A stretch of 64,000 nucleotides of DNA. It comes from Pogona vitticeps (Eukaryota; Chordata; Lepidosauria; Squamata; Agamidae). The position numbers were made by a program, and so were the translations under genes. Positions within the stretch are counted from its first letter, which is position 1; each line of letters starts with the position of its first letter. The stretch lies in the NCBI RefSeq assembly GCF_051106095.1, contig NC_135786.1, positions 86,278,001-86,342,000 of the forward strand, written 5' to 3'. Below the pieces are notes generated by a model that ran no database searches, had not been told where the DNA came from, and worked only from the letters and a program-made list of their open reading frames with translations. Of the stretch, positions 9,450-22,267 are shown in pieces.

Positions 9450-12210
9450 ACCCCGGAATAATGATGAGAGACAAGTGTTATGGGATAAACATGAGCCACA
9501 CTTTATTGAAAACATATTATTGCCCACCATTAAAAAGGGGGATCCTCCTGTAGTGTGGAATCAGGTTTTGCACAGGGGTCTCAACAGACCCCTTACCAAA
9601 GAAATGGGCAAGTCCCTAGCCCCATGTTCTTGTGGTCATGAAGACAGTGAGAATCCGGCTGGCCAAAATTTGACCACCCCCGGACCTCAAGGCACCTTCT
9701 CCTTGTTGGTCCAGGTGTGGCCCCAGTCCATCTCCTCCCCCGCAGCACTGTAATTGCACAGTCCGCAGCACTGGGAGGTCAGATGAGCTATACATTACCT
9801 GTGATTGTGAGGGGACTCACCAAAATCTGTTCTATCCACACTATCCACCACAGCATAGGACTAGCAGCACTAATTCCCATGCCTGCAATCCAACCTCCAA
9901 AGCTCCAGAGGCAGCCACCCCCCTGGATGTCTTTAAGAAATAAATCCAAACCTCTGTCCAAGAGGTGCACTCCATTGTGCCAAAAGAGCTCAGGTTTATC
10001 CATGCTGATCTCCTGGTGACTGTTCACCGATTACCATAATGTGCAGTCACCTCACCATCACTACCAGACCTGCAATGACAGAAAAGAACCAGGCACCTGC
10101 CCAGATATGAGGGAGTGTTCTGACATATCTGTGGTAAGCTGTTGAATGACCAGTGCCCCCAAGCCTTTGAATATCGTCAGGATGGTAGCCTAGGGCGGCT
10201 GCAGTTGAAGCAGCACCCATTCTAACAGATTGAGTACCAAACCTTAAACCTTGAATTCCCACCTTATGCAGTGCCATGTCTATCATCGTCTATGACTGAT
10301 ACTTTGTTAAAGGGAAACATCTTTGTGCACAAATAAGTAATCCTGTCTTTGTTCCTGCCTTCCACATATGCACCACCTGCTCTTACTGGGCATAGTTCCA
10401 CTATAGAACATGGCGCTTGAGTAAGATCGGCACCTCTACCGCGCTGCTCGGCCTCGGATTGGTGAACGTGCATCCTGGCCATACTATCCTCTCACCTAGC
10501 ATCCTGCCATTGTCATGTTACTTTGATCATGTCATTCTTTCCTGCAATTACCACTGCACTAATCCTTAATGACCAAAATAATATGTTAGCAAGGATGCTG
10601 CCCTAGATAACACTGCCTCATACTTACCCGACAAATGGCAAGCCATCAATGGCAATTTTTTCACAATGCTGGGGATATGAGTTCCTTTGTATCCTTGACC
10701 TGACCCCTTCTTTTACTCTAGCCTGCCATCATCTTCCTAATGCAGAAGTCAGAAGTATGATCCAGATACCCCCGAATCCTGGCATGAAAAGCCAGTCCTG
10801 ACATCCTGCCCTTTATGGATCCTGGCAAAAGTCCTTTCCTATGCGAATAAACTATAAACTGTTGCGGGTGCTCCACCAGAGCAGGCCAAATCAGCTCCAA
10901 ACCCACTAGGTTTTAACTCCTAAAATTCTGTACCAACTGCCGAGCACCCTTTTTGCATCCTCAGATCCAGGGCACAAACCTATCGCTCATCACGCCAAAT
11001 TGCCAAACCTCTGGGGAAAGAGTCTCTGGGAATTTGTTGGCTCCAGTATCTAACCCCTTGACCTGATTGATCTGTTGGCATGATAGTGCATCAGCTAAGC
11101 TGATACCAAGGCCAGGAATGTGCTTTGCATGAACCATACGCACCGCCTTATAAAATGAGGTATCCCACACTATGCATAACTCTAAATAAATGACATCATT
11201 CACTGACTTTTCCTCCGGGTATGACAAGTGATTTATGAACTTAACTCTCCTTAGCTCTTTTGGGAACAACGCACAGTGGTAAGACCTGCAGGTTCTCCAA
11301 CGGAGTGTGTGGAAAAGGTCCCAACATTCTACAATCCTTTATTTCCTTTTCAGTTTTGTCCTTGACCATGCCTTCCATCCCTTTGTACAGATTTCAGATT
11401 TTGGGCAATGAATGTCTTGCGTTCCCTTACAGTTGGTATCTTGAAACCATTCTTAAAACCACGTCTGCCCGCCTAGGATAGTCCTGTAACCATGCCTCTA
11501 ATGCCGTAATCTTAATTTGGTTGGGGCCCTTTATTAAGGTGACCTCCTTCCACTATTTGCCTTTTTTTAAATTATCTCCAGAGTCTTTGCTGTTGCTTCT
11601 CTGTGCCCTGACTCTAAAACGTGGTGAGCTAGGGTGCTAACCGTCACACACTGAGCACTAGTGTCTAAACCGGCATGCTTTGCATGAGCAGGTGCCCTTC
11701 ACATTATAGTCCCAGCAGAGCAGGCAGGACTGAACCGCCTTTCCCATGCCCACACAGGGATTTCGATTCTGACCAGCTCTGCAAAGAAGATGTCCACTAT
11801 CAAACCTGTCACCTGAATTTGAGAAATCCCACAGGAACTTCAAGACCTTGGCGGGAGAATTAGAAATATCTAAATTTCCCCAAAAGTGCTGTCGGCGATG
11901 ACATAATCAGCCTTGCACAGAGCAATGCTGATGACATCATAAGCCTTATGCAACATAAAGTTTGGCAACAGGATTTCAGCCATTAAGCATCCAAACAGGG
12001 ATGTGGCGAGGAAAAACTCCTTATGCATAGCAATTTTCCTTGTCTCACCATGCCAATTGTCCCCACTGAGGCTTCCTCTTGTGCCAGTGAGATTCCCAAG
12101 CTTCCGATGAAAAGCTTGTGTCCCCATTCTTTCCCTGCTTCTGATTTCTCTCTTTTGTTCTTCATAGGAAACTGCCACCATCTGAAGCAATTTCCAAAGA
12201 AGTGGAAATA
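9450..12210 (-). mobile_element. Fossil tyrosine-recombinase retrotransposon (Ngaro/DIRS type)
   Basis: Read on the minus strand from high to low coordinates, the recognisable parts come in the order expected for this group. First is a cysteine/histidine cluster like a gag zinc knuckle (near 11.66-11.85 kb). Next comes an RNase H-like end (about 10.96-11.27 kb; KHIPGLGISLADALS). The tyrosine recombinase region follows (about 10.05-10.91 kb; EHPQQFIVYSHRKGLLPGSI, then GIQGLRFGTQSVRMGAASTA). Last is the end of an SGNH-type hydrolase-like region (about 9.79-10.03 kb; KPELFWHNGVHLLDRGLDLF). An AATAAA followed by GTGTGGCTCATG marks the likely 3' end near 9.5 kb. The copy is broken in many places, on the order of ten or more, and is old and inactive. 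Identification is from motif memory, not a search. Confidence 0.75.
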
Positions 12211-12254
12211 GCTGTGTCCATCTGTCTTAGCCTGTTGGCAAAATTAAAGGAAGG

Positions 12255-12425
12255 AAGGAAGACAAAATATTGTGGCACTTTAAAGACAACAAGATATATT
12301 TTAGGGTGAGATTTTTGTGAATCAAAAGTGGCTGTTGGGAGGTGTAATCTGAAGATATGGATTTTGAGCCTTGAAAGCTCACACTGAAATGCATCTATAA
12401 ATCTTTAAACTGCGATTGTTATATT
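12255..12425. mobile_element. Degraded repeat related to 4735-5075 (hammerhead-like)
   Basis: The left part reads TGTGGCACTTTAAAGACAAC and the right part ATAAATCTTTAAACTGCGA, the same inverted-end layout as at 4.7-5.1 kb. Inside the right end, 12349-12376 reads CTGAAGA, a weak stem, then GAAAGC. It is strongly diverged. Confidence 0.45.
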
Positions 12426-15400
12426 TGCTTTTTTATTTCTCTTCCTTTACCCCCTTTACATGTCATATTTCGCAAAGCCCTTCCCAGATAATATTTGCCT
12501 TTCCCCCACACCACACATACCCCTATATACACCAGCTCATCGGTGCAGATGCCAGTTTGGGTTCTCTGCTTCAAAGGCATACAAAACCAAAACACCAAGA
12601 TCTCCCGGAGATTTCCATGAATGTTAAGGCCTGCTCTCGATGCCTAAAAAAACCTCCACAGCTTTCCTCAGAGGTTCCCATGGTGTCCAAATACCAGGAT
12701 GGCTTTTCGGCAGCAAAGCACTGACCCTGAACATATCTTTGTGAAACCCCTATTTATACATTTGGAGTCTGAATGTGAATAAATGGAAAAGAGAGATTAG
12801 TGAGCACCACTGCCAGTATTAGCTCCAAGGCAGTGTGCTGAGCAACAAAATGGCAAATGAGACACATTACCGAGCTCAGAGGTATGGAAGCCAAAGCACA
12901 GGGTTCCCTCCATAAAAGAATAAAACATGTTTGCCAGAATTTCCCTATTAATATTAGCATCAACTTTTCTTACAAGAATAATGATTGTCTGTTTCTGCAA
13001 CTACGTGTTTCCAAGAGAATACTGTACATTTTGTATTAAATAATCAAAAGCATAATATAAAATGCAAAGTAGGTGAAGTATTTATTAAAATTCTTCTTAA
13101 AATTCATATCCATTACCCCAAAGCGCAATCCTTTGCCTGCTCCTTCTAAATTTGTTAATGTCTGGAAAAGCCTCTGATGGTATGAGCAAGAAAAACAGCA
13201 ATTTTTTTCCCTCAGTCCAGAGCATCTGCTCCCATTTAGAGTTCTAACAGAAGCTGTGATAGGATATATGAGGCCTGCCTGGGCCAAAGCTGGAAACATC
13301 CTCTCTGCTCTCAGCAACCTGCTGATGAACTTAGAGAAATTTGGTAGAGCTTGGAGCTCCATCAATCCATGCTCAGTAGTTATGACAGCACTGCTGTTTG
13401 TTGTGGCTAATTGGGTGGCCGTGTGTCTTCCTTTACATCGGGGAGTCCTCCGTCTGAAGAGGTATCAGAGGAGCTGGCCTCTATTTTAAAAGGTATCCTC
13501 TTTTTAAATACCTGACACGCCCAAATCCAATTTAAAGAGATGGAGGGGGGACTAAGAAAGGAGAGCAAGGGAATTGAAGTTGTCCACAAAAAAATTAGTT
13601 TTAGAAGAGGTTTTGTTTTGTTTCTTTGGAATTTGGCTGATAAACAATTACGTTTTGAATAGCAGAGTAAGCAGGTACACAGGTAATCACATATATATGT
13701 GCTCACAGAATTCCCGATATCTGTGAGATGTATCGTACTCCTATTTCATTTACAGTAGTCATTACTTCTCATTTTGTACTGATACATCTAAATTAGCCAA
13801 TGCAATTTTTATGCAATTTTTTTGTTGTTTCGTTTCATTTTTCTTGGATGATGCATCCCCACCTCTTTTGGTGAGGCATCTGTGGCCACCCTAGGATTTG
13901 GTAGGACAAGTCTCAGAGGGTCTTCCATCCTATTAAACGTTTACTCTTTTTCTTCCCATTCTTTTTGCCAAAGCTTTTTACGGCACTCCACCGAAACCAA
14001 ATGGCGAAATAATGCACCATAATAAGTATCAGAGCAGATCAAAATAAAATTACAATTAAAATCATGATAAATTCATTTGACACTAAAAATAAAACAAGGA
14101 TAGAATCAGGCAAACATCTCCAGAGAAGCAAAGCAAAGGCGCCACTAAATCCCAGAGAGGTTCCTGTCCCTCCATCACATTTATTTCTTAGTGGTGTGAC
14201 CTCATTACTCCTCATTGCTTCCTTTGACTTAGAAACAGTATTGTCACAATTGTACACAAGACAGAGCTTTTTCAGTGTTGGTCCCTAGTTTGACGAACTT
14301 TCTTTCAGTGTTGGCCTATTAGACTCCATCATGCTGAGGACTCGTGTGACAAGTAATGAAGGCTTTTTTCAGAAGATGTTGAGGATGGCAGAAAAATCCT
14401 TGCTCTGATCCACAGGTTTTGCTGCATTTCCTTTTGATGCTGCTTTCATGTTTTTGTATGATATTTGAACTGTAGCGTTTTATTACTATATATATGTAAA
14501 TTCTAATGATGGAAATGAAGGAATATTTCTCATTATGTGCTCTATAGGCTGTTTGTTTCCTTCATCCTTCTTTTCTTATTTTAGCGATTGTTCCATTCAA
14601 AATAAAGGAAGTTATAACAAGCATCTTGAAAAAGTACATGTAGTGCAAGTTTGAACTTGTAAAAATGCAGAGGAAATGGCTGGTTTGAGACATGAAAACT
14701 CTGAATAAATACATTTTCAATTGATCTTTTTAAAATATAACCAATGTTAGAGTCTGATGTTTTTGAAATGGGATAGCATTTGTTAATCATGAACATTTCC
14801 AGCAGGGTTCCTGCTTTATGGAGGTAAAGACCTAAATGTGAATGTGTATGAACTGAACACCTGCTAAAATGCCAGAATCTGCAAATGCTTTTCATTATTG
14901 GATTAGGATTTGAAATGGTTTGGGATGTCATGCATAGCCCACCTATTCTGGAGTTGTTCCATGACAGCCCATGGCACTACTTTAAGGTAAGTGGGTTGTA
15001 CATTTTCAGCTTTCCTTTAATTTTTTTTCCTTCCTCTTTTTTGGCAACAAAGGGCTGCTTAAATATATCCTGAGACACTTTTAAATTGATAAGCTCAAAA
15101 TGAATGGACATCCGCCAGATTGATGTAATTCATTCCACTTTGAATGGAATAAAATAGTCGAAATCTGTTTCTGTAAAGTGATAGCATGCTGTTAGGACAT
15201 ATTGAAAAGATAAAGCCATTCTTTCTAATGAACTCTTTTAAGTGAAATTGATCTAGAGGACAAAAATATTCAAGTTGCTGGCTGACCTTTTCCGTCCTAT
15301 AGATGGAGATGTGCATAATGCATTATTCTGCTGGGTATGCATTTCTTATTACAAAGTAATAGGGGCCTCGGTGCTTTACATGTGACCATTAGAAAGATAA

Positions 15401-15769
15401 GAACATAACCCAGCCTTCATAATGTAATTGAGTGCTTCAAAAATATCTCTAATGATTAATATACCAGACATTATGCAATGCTCCTACAAGGTAATTTTGG
15501 CTTGACACTGAATAATGAATGCTATGGAACTTCAATAGTATAAGAGACATGACGGCCCCAGGCTGCCTTTGCCACCAGCCAATCACAGTACACAGTGTGG
15601 GTCTGTAGTGCTACCTCATGTATATCTAAGAGGCAACTATTTCTTTCTGTTTACATTATGCCAGCCAAAGAAAAGCCTGTGTTGACCTAGTACAAATACT
15701 GTCAGATCGACCACATTCGTAAGTTGGCTTTTCAACTTCTGTGTACGGTGTTCACATTTGATGTATGGA
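12426..15769. other. Long unique AT-rich stretch
   Basis: No gene, RNA or clear mobile element is recognised over 3.3 kb. Open frames of 99-116 codons (for example 13036-13365, 14581-14931) lack known domains and start or end in AT-rich non-coding-looking sequence. The low repeat density makes this one of the better places to look for conserved non-coding elements by cross-species alignment. Confidence 0.5.
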
Positions 15770-15922
15770 AATCCCAGTGGGGGATTTTCAAGGTATATGA
15801 GATACAGTACTTAAGGATTAATTTTACCCTTGCCAATCACTATCCATGGCTGAGTAGGAATTTGAACCCAGGTCTCTTAAGTCCATCACCCTCTGTTACG
15901 CTACACTGGCTTTCAACTATAA
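15770..15922 (-). mobile_element. tRNA-derived SINE (same family as 8872)
   Basis: Read on the minus strand: AAAGCCAGTGTAGCGTAACA, then GAGACCTGGGTTCAAATTCC (box B), then TACTCAGCCATGGATAG. The 3' half is diverged. Confidence 0.65.
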
Positions 15923-17078
15923 AACACATGTTGTTTTAGACTTTGAAACACAACCAGGGTTTTATTGTCCTTAGGCGTTATCTACAGGCGTTATTCAAAA
16001 GGAAGCAAACCTAAAATACTACAAACTTTAATTGAGAACTTCGATGATCCCCCTCATCTCATTTCCACGGATTGATCATTTGCTATAAGAAACATAGTAT
16101 GTGTATACATTTGTGTATACATGTCTATATGTATTTAACAAGATTTTATGCTAAGAGATACTGTCTCTGGAGAAAACACAATGCATTTACAATGAATTTA
16201 CAAAATATTTAAATGTGAATGTTTCTTTCCTCCATATTAATGCAATTACACAAATATAATTAGCTTGAAATTGCTGCGTCTCCTATGCCAAATATATTTC
16301 TGACAACTTTTTGCCAGAACTGTACCAGATGTAATCCTGTCTGCATAATCAAAGTACTATCTACAACATGATAAATACTGTAAGTGCCTGATGCCCACAC
16401 ACCTATTTCATGGTCTAAATCTGGAGTGAACTATCAAAGTGTTGATAACTTATATCCTCATAATCAAAACTCAGTTTTCTACTCTGATCCAGGCTTTTGG
16501 CCAAATGTTAGGGAGGTCATTTGTTTAAAGCAGCCATTTTGCAATACTATGGAAAACATGACAAATCTTTTGGAAACAGGGATTATCTTTAATCCACCAC
16601 ATATTAATCTTAAAACATATTAATATTGGCCTATCTCTCGTCTTTTTCACCAATTTCTTCTTGTGCCTTTTATTTTACTTTTTAAAAATTTTCTTCCCAA
16701 TAGAAAGTGAACGTCCTTCACTGCTTTCATTTCCTGACTAAATACTACCACAGACGTGATGGGAAATACAGTTATGTGAGCGAGCAAGACAAACGCACAA
16801 GTGTTCACTCAGCAGCAGCAAGAGTAAAGCGACCCACAGGCATGGAGATCTCACTATCCTGACAGCGCCCTTCCAAAAGTTCAAATACCTTGAAGACTTC
16901 AGAACAAGGTCGGTTTGGTCTGGTTTTAATACAAATATTGATTGCAGACTTTTTGTCTGACCTTCTGTTCCACCTCCAGTTTGCCATACTCTCTCAGTTA
17001 GCTGGAAATTCAGGTATGAAGGGGAAAAAAATATGAGACAGGGATGATTTAGGTTTTCATGCACTAGCCCCTCCACCT

Positions 17079-17104
17079 CAAAAAAAAAAAAAAAAAAAAA
17101 AAAA
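17079..17104. repeat. Poly(A) run
   Basis: About 26 A, with no retroposon body recognised immediately upstream. Confidence 0.9.
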
Positions 17105-17804
17105 ACTCAAACAACCAAAGCAGTCTTTTAAAAAGCAAGCTGGAAGTCTACTGGAACCCCAACTAGTGTAAGAAAGCAGTACGGATGAACTTTATTCCTA
17201 TCCCACAGAGCCTATTCTTGCTCTTAAGTAAGTCGTACTATTTCCAAAATCTACATTAGATCTTAATAAATAATATTAATACATTCATTTGTGTGTAACA
17301 AGAGAGCTAGATGGATAAAGATGAAGATACCAGTTGAACTAATAAAAGCATTGTGCTAATATAGATTTTCTTAAGCTCAAGATAGCAGACTTCACATTAT
17401 TCTAAGGTATTTATGAGGACTGGGGTTCATATTAATGAAGGGCTTGTGAAATGCTTAAGCAAGTGAATAATGAATGGATTATTACAAGCATAAGGCATGT
17501 TGAACAATGTGTGTTAGACTAACCAAAACATCAAAGAATCTTGTTAAATTCTGAAATAATTTTTTTTCTCCTAAAGGGTCTACTTTTCCTGCCTTTCTTC
17601 ATGACATTCTGCAGAAGACAAAAATAGCCATGAATAGAAATAAAAGTCTAGGTCTTCTATTTCTATCAGGTCATCATCGTTTATTTTTTAGATCCCTAAA
17701 ATGTCTGTAACCCTTTTATGATCCAGCAAAGGTATTGCTCCAGGCAAAATTTTGATTCTGCAGAATTTTGAGGGGGGAAATTGCAGAAAAATAGTCTAGA
17801 ATGG

Positions 17805-17905
17805 GATTTGGAAACTGTGGATTTCCAGAAATTCTTGCACTCGGCTCCCATCAGTCCTAGCTAATACAGCCAAGGGTGAGGGATGGTGGGATCTGCAGTC
17901 CATTT
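17805..17905. mobile_element. Possible hAT-like MITE remnant
   Basis: GGATTTCCAGAAATTCTTGC.., CCCATCAGTCCTAGCTAATA and GATGGTGGGATCTGCAGTCC resemble the two arms of a palindromic squamate MITE in which CTCCCATCAG pairs with TGATGGGA. Neither end nor a duplication can be defined, so the call is tentative. Confidence 0.35.
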
Positions 17906-18089
17906 GTTAATTTGTACTATACATTCAAATAATGTGGGTGGCCAGTTAGATATATAGCATGAACAAAGATGTCAAAGGAAAGGGCTTTCTTCTATGTTGC
18001 TCCCAAATTGTGGAATAAATTACTTTGAGAATTATAATTGGTTCTTATTCTCTTAGCTTACAAAGAAATTGACATAAAAGATTAGAGAT

Positions 18090-18125
18090 CTTACCTTTCT
18101 AGACGATGGCTTCCAGAAAGGTAAG
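18090..18125. repeat. Short perfect hairpin
   Basis: CTTACCTTTCT (18090-18100) and AGAAAGGTAAG (18115-18125) are exact reverse complements around 14 bases. The adjacent GAATTCTGGGAATTATAACC looks like part of a dispersed MITE, so the hairpin may be transposon-derived. Confidence 0.7.
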
Positions 18126-19029
18126 ATAGCTGAAGAATTCTGGGAATTATAACCTAAAAAATAAAATTCCCAAGCTCTAGTTGAGATGCATTGCTTTCAC
18201 TTCATCCTTTAATGTAAGTCTTTTCAGTGGCATATGTTTCAGTGAACAATGTTCACTGCCTTCAGAAAAAAAAATCATTGATATAATGAACTGAATCAGG
18301 ATGGTTTGTGCATTTCTAAGGTGACCACACAGTGGAGCAAAGATCCTAGAGACATTAATGGAGTTGAGCACTACGCTCATGAATCTCCCTTGGCAAATCT
18401 GGCCTTCATGCATTGTGATTAAAAGTAGGAAAATAAAGAGTGAGGAAGATGCTCCGTTGGTGGCAATGGAGGAGAATATGCTCTTCATCTTAGAAATAAA
18501 TCTTTCTTCCGCTACCTGTGGTAAAGTCATTAATTAAATAATCAAAAGTCTTGTAGCTGCAGCACCACTGATTTCAAATCCAGGGATGTGGAAATGAGGG
18601 GAAACAAGAGGTAAGACAGAAAGACGGCAGAGAAGAGTAGGCTCCCTGCATTGCTCTTTTAAGGATTCCAAAAATGGTGTTCATTGCCCTTTTAAAGTCC
18701 CCTCCAGGTTTAGTATCTTAGGGTTTTCTCTTGGTAGCTAATAAAAAGAAAGGGGGGGGGAGAAATAAAAATAGAACAAAGGGCCCTGGTCTGCAGAGTG
18801 CTGCTGGCCAGAAGCCCTTCTGTCTCACATCATTCATTCTGTGCTCTGGCTGTGGCATTTTTCATTCACAGGGGAAGGTTTTTCGCCATGAACCCAAAAT
18901 GCATAAATATTGCCATGGATCTGGACAGTGATCAGGTTGGAGTGTCATAAAAAGGACATGGAGCAGATTGGGCAACAAAACTGTGGGCATGGACCAATAA
19001 AGGGGCTGCCCATATCCATCATTTAATGT

Positions 19030-19430
19030 CAGTCCATGCTACCCATTCCACCTGGGCAAGTTTCTTATGAGTGGCCACACCAAGGGAGGCAAAGAAGGTT
19101 TTGACAAGGAACCAGGCCTTCTCGGTAGTGGCCCCCCATCTCTTTGCAATGGGCTTTCAATATACAGCAGACCCCCTCCCAGCTTTAAAAACCAAACTTT
19201 TCAAAGAAATTTTCATAGATGTTCTCCTCCTGCATTATTTACAGACACCGTGTCACCTGATTGTCATTGCTGAGTTTTATGTTGTATTTGGGCAAGTTTA
19301 ACTTGGGGTAGGAGTGATGTTTATTTGGGTTTGGGTTTGGGTGGGAAGGTTATTTTATAGTATTATTAACTGTACAGAGTAGTGTGTCTTTATGTCAGGC
19401 TGTATACAGATTACTGAAAGAAAGAAATAA
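19030..19430 (+). mobile_element. L2-type LINE 3' end (C-terminus of ORF2)
   Basis: The frame at about 19071-19210 reads TPREAKKVLTRNQAFSVVAP, then LPALKTKLFKEIF. This matches the extreme C-terminus of L2-type ORF2 proteins, where AFSVVAPRLWNSLP..FK..LK.. is conserved. The LWN block itself is altered here. The sequence then runs into a T-rich 3' region ending GAAAGAAATAAAATA. Only the last few hundred bases are present. A related fold from another jockey-superfamily LINE is possible. Confidence 0.6.
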
Positions 19431-22267
19431 AATACTGTATATGTCTTTATGATTTTGATGTTTAATACATTTTGAATTTATTTGTGTCAGGACTTGTGAA
19501 GAATTCTTCCTTCAGCCTCTGGAGGTAGTCTGGCAGGATTTATGGGAGAAGGGATTGTTCCCTTTGGGCTTGCACTAACAGAAGCTGCTTCCAAGGCCAC
19601 AATTACAGTGCTGGATTTGGCTCACTGTGCCTTACCCCAGGTGATTTTTTGGCAAAGACAAGGCGTAGAACCCCTTGCCAAGAAAGGCTATATGGGCTTC
19701 CACTGTTGCCATTCTGCCAGCAAGCAATAACATTTTTATTCATACCAACTTATACTGGTCTTCTGTTCAAAGTCTGGACTGGCTGAGAGTGGGCGTTGAC
19801 TTCCAAGGTTGTGTTTTAAAATGTCGGTGTATCTGGGCCCAGAAAAAGACAGGATTTTAGGGTGAAACTTAGTATATAGCTGATTCAGTGCTCACCGGAA
19901 TCCTCTTGAAGACATCCAAGGTCCTGACGATGAAGAAATCTCTGATCCATGGGGGAAGGAAGGATGTTTAGCTGGTAGTTTTTTGTGGAGGGTTTTTTTT
20001 GTCTTTTTGTCTCATTAATTATATGTTAGATTGTTAATGTGTTTAAGTTTGTATATTATAATTTTAAATGTTGTTTAAAAGTTTAAAAATGTTGGTGTAT
20101 CTAGCTCTTGATCTAGATCAATAATGTCATGTTTTAAATCCTCATCTGGGTGGAGAAGACAGCATGAATTATGGTTATTCCAAATGACAGTAGTGTTAGG
20201 TTTAGTGTGGGTGATCATGGAACAAAGGGAAAACAAAGGAGTCGACAGCAAATGTCCAAGCCAGCAGAGCCTACAGGCAACACCCTGAGGGCTATTTTTA
20301 TTGGCTTAGCATGATTACATAGTATGTTATGAGAGAAACAGATAGGATACTAGTTACCTAATCGTTACTAGGATTGCCTAAATTAACCCTTTGTTCTTCT
20401 GCTCTACCTCTAAGCGAAAGGGCAGAAGAAGGGGCCATCCTGCCTGCTGGCAGCTGCCACATCTTGCCAGGAGTGTATGCACGTCACTGGAACAGAATGC
20501 AGCTACAACCTTTAGGCAGGAGTTTCCCACAGTTTAGAACTAGTGGACAGGTAACATTACTCACCTTGTGTTTCCCAAAATGTCCCAGAAGGCCACTATT
20601 GCCCTCAAATTGCACCAGTCTGCTGATGAACAGAGTAATCATTTCCGCTTTTTGGTCTCAAGGCCTTGTTTAAAAAGGCACAGGACATTTTCATCACTTT
20701 GTAAATCTAGTTCTGTGTGAATTCTGCAACAAAACCTGACAAAATCTAGGTTTCGTTTTAAATCTGTATTTCATTACAGGCCTTCAACGCCTTTTTTATG
20801 GGAAAAGCAAGAAATAACTAAGAAAATAAATGCACAAAAAAGAATTGTTTAAAAGAAATAAAATAATAAATACAGTCATTTGTGGGTGGATTTTATAGAT
20901 GACGCTAATTCATTCTATCTGGTTGGATGCGCACTTCCATGAATTGCCACTTGATAAATTGTTGCCTCCAATTATCAGTTATTATCTTGTTTGATTACAC
21001 TACAGTAGTACACGGGTTATCAAGTTATTAACCAGAGAGTAATTCTTCTGAGGCTAGAAAAACAAGCTAAGAAAAACATGAGCAATTTAACTTGAGATAG
21101 ATAATGCATGGTGGAGGTAGGAGAGAAAATGTTCAAAATAGCCGATAAGTAAAGGGTGAAAGAAAATCATGTTTGACGGATTTTTCAGTGTAACTATGGC
21201 CAAGGGTAAGAGACATCAAAAGTCAAGAGAGAGGGGAAGGTTGGAGGAGAGGATTCAATATGATAATGTGTTATTGCAATTTAAATTCTATTCAGATATT
21301 GTGAAGAAAGAAAGAAGGAATAGGATAATGGAAAGCTCTGCTGAATACATGGGTCTTAAGGGTCATTGCAAGGATAAGAAATGGAGGAAACAGCGTTTGT
21401 AGTTTGGCACTAGAAAAAGAGAGGGAATGAGCATGGTGGGGCCTTAAACGTATGATCGCCACATATCCCACTTGGCTCAATTTTATCCAGATTGCAGCTA
21501 TGCTACTTGATACTATTTATAGCCATAAATGGTTCAGATTCTCTATTTTCAAAGGAGCAGTTCCTCTTAGAAGCCAAGGTATGAGGCAAAACACAATCAT
21601 TTTTATGCCCATTTTGTGAGAAAAAAACTAGTTACTGTTAGACAATGAGTGAAGGGGTCTTGAAAAGGTGTGGTGGGGTGTAGCAACCACCTTTCAGGGA
21701 ATTGTAAGGCCCATGAACTTGTGTGTGGTATGTATGGGATCTGAGGAAAACTGAACCTTTCATTTGCCAACTACAGGGCAATTTTAAATGATTTCATTGC
21801 AGTGAAAAATTGTATTTATCCCATTGTTGAAAGTCCAAAAACTGACTCCTACAAATGTGTGAACATTAAGAGAATTGAGATAAATGTGATTAGGGTGTTT
21901 TTCTAATTCCAGATGTTAGAAAAACCTTTGCTTAGCGGAAGACATAAATTTAGCCTAACTCCATGTTGATATGCAAAGAAGTCTTTCTTTACATTTCTGC
22001 AGCATATAGCTGATTATCATGCTCAGCAAAAAATGCCAAGGGGTAGGAAACAGAAATAGAAAAAAAAAGGGAGTTTTAAAAAGGGAGGACACCTATAAAA
22101 AGTTTCAGAGGCAAGTGCAGGTACGCTTAGCTAAATGTGAGATGAGAAGGATTTTGAGGAAAGCGGTGTGTGATACAGTCAAAAGTCAGTAGAGAATCAA
22201 TGTCCTGTACTTTTTATTCTGAACCAGCTGGATCTTCCGAACTATCTTCAAAGCCTTCCCACATAAT
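19431..22267. other. Mostly unique stretch
   Basis: No gene is recognised. Frames at 19542-19730 and 20374-20673 lack known domains. A TTTGGG-type telomere-like short run lies just upstream at about 19327-19345. Around 20210-20330 the sequence has a look reminiscent of long terminal repeats, but no ends could be defined, so none is annotated. Confidence 0.45.

Larger units (their letters stand above)
15923..19029. other. Long mostly unique stretch
   Basis: No gene is recognised. It contains a 26-base A run at 17079-17104, a possible hAT-like MITE remnant at about 17805-17905 and an 11-bp hairpin at 18090-18125. The 112- and 117-codon minus-strand frames (16738-17076, 18177-18530) have no recognised domain. 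Confidence 0.5.

Noticed and set aside
20210-20690. Possible solitary LTR
   Set aside because: The sequence has an LTR-like look, but no terminal dinucleotides, target duplication or partner copy could be established.
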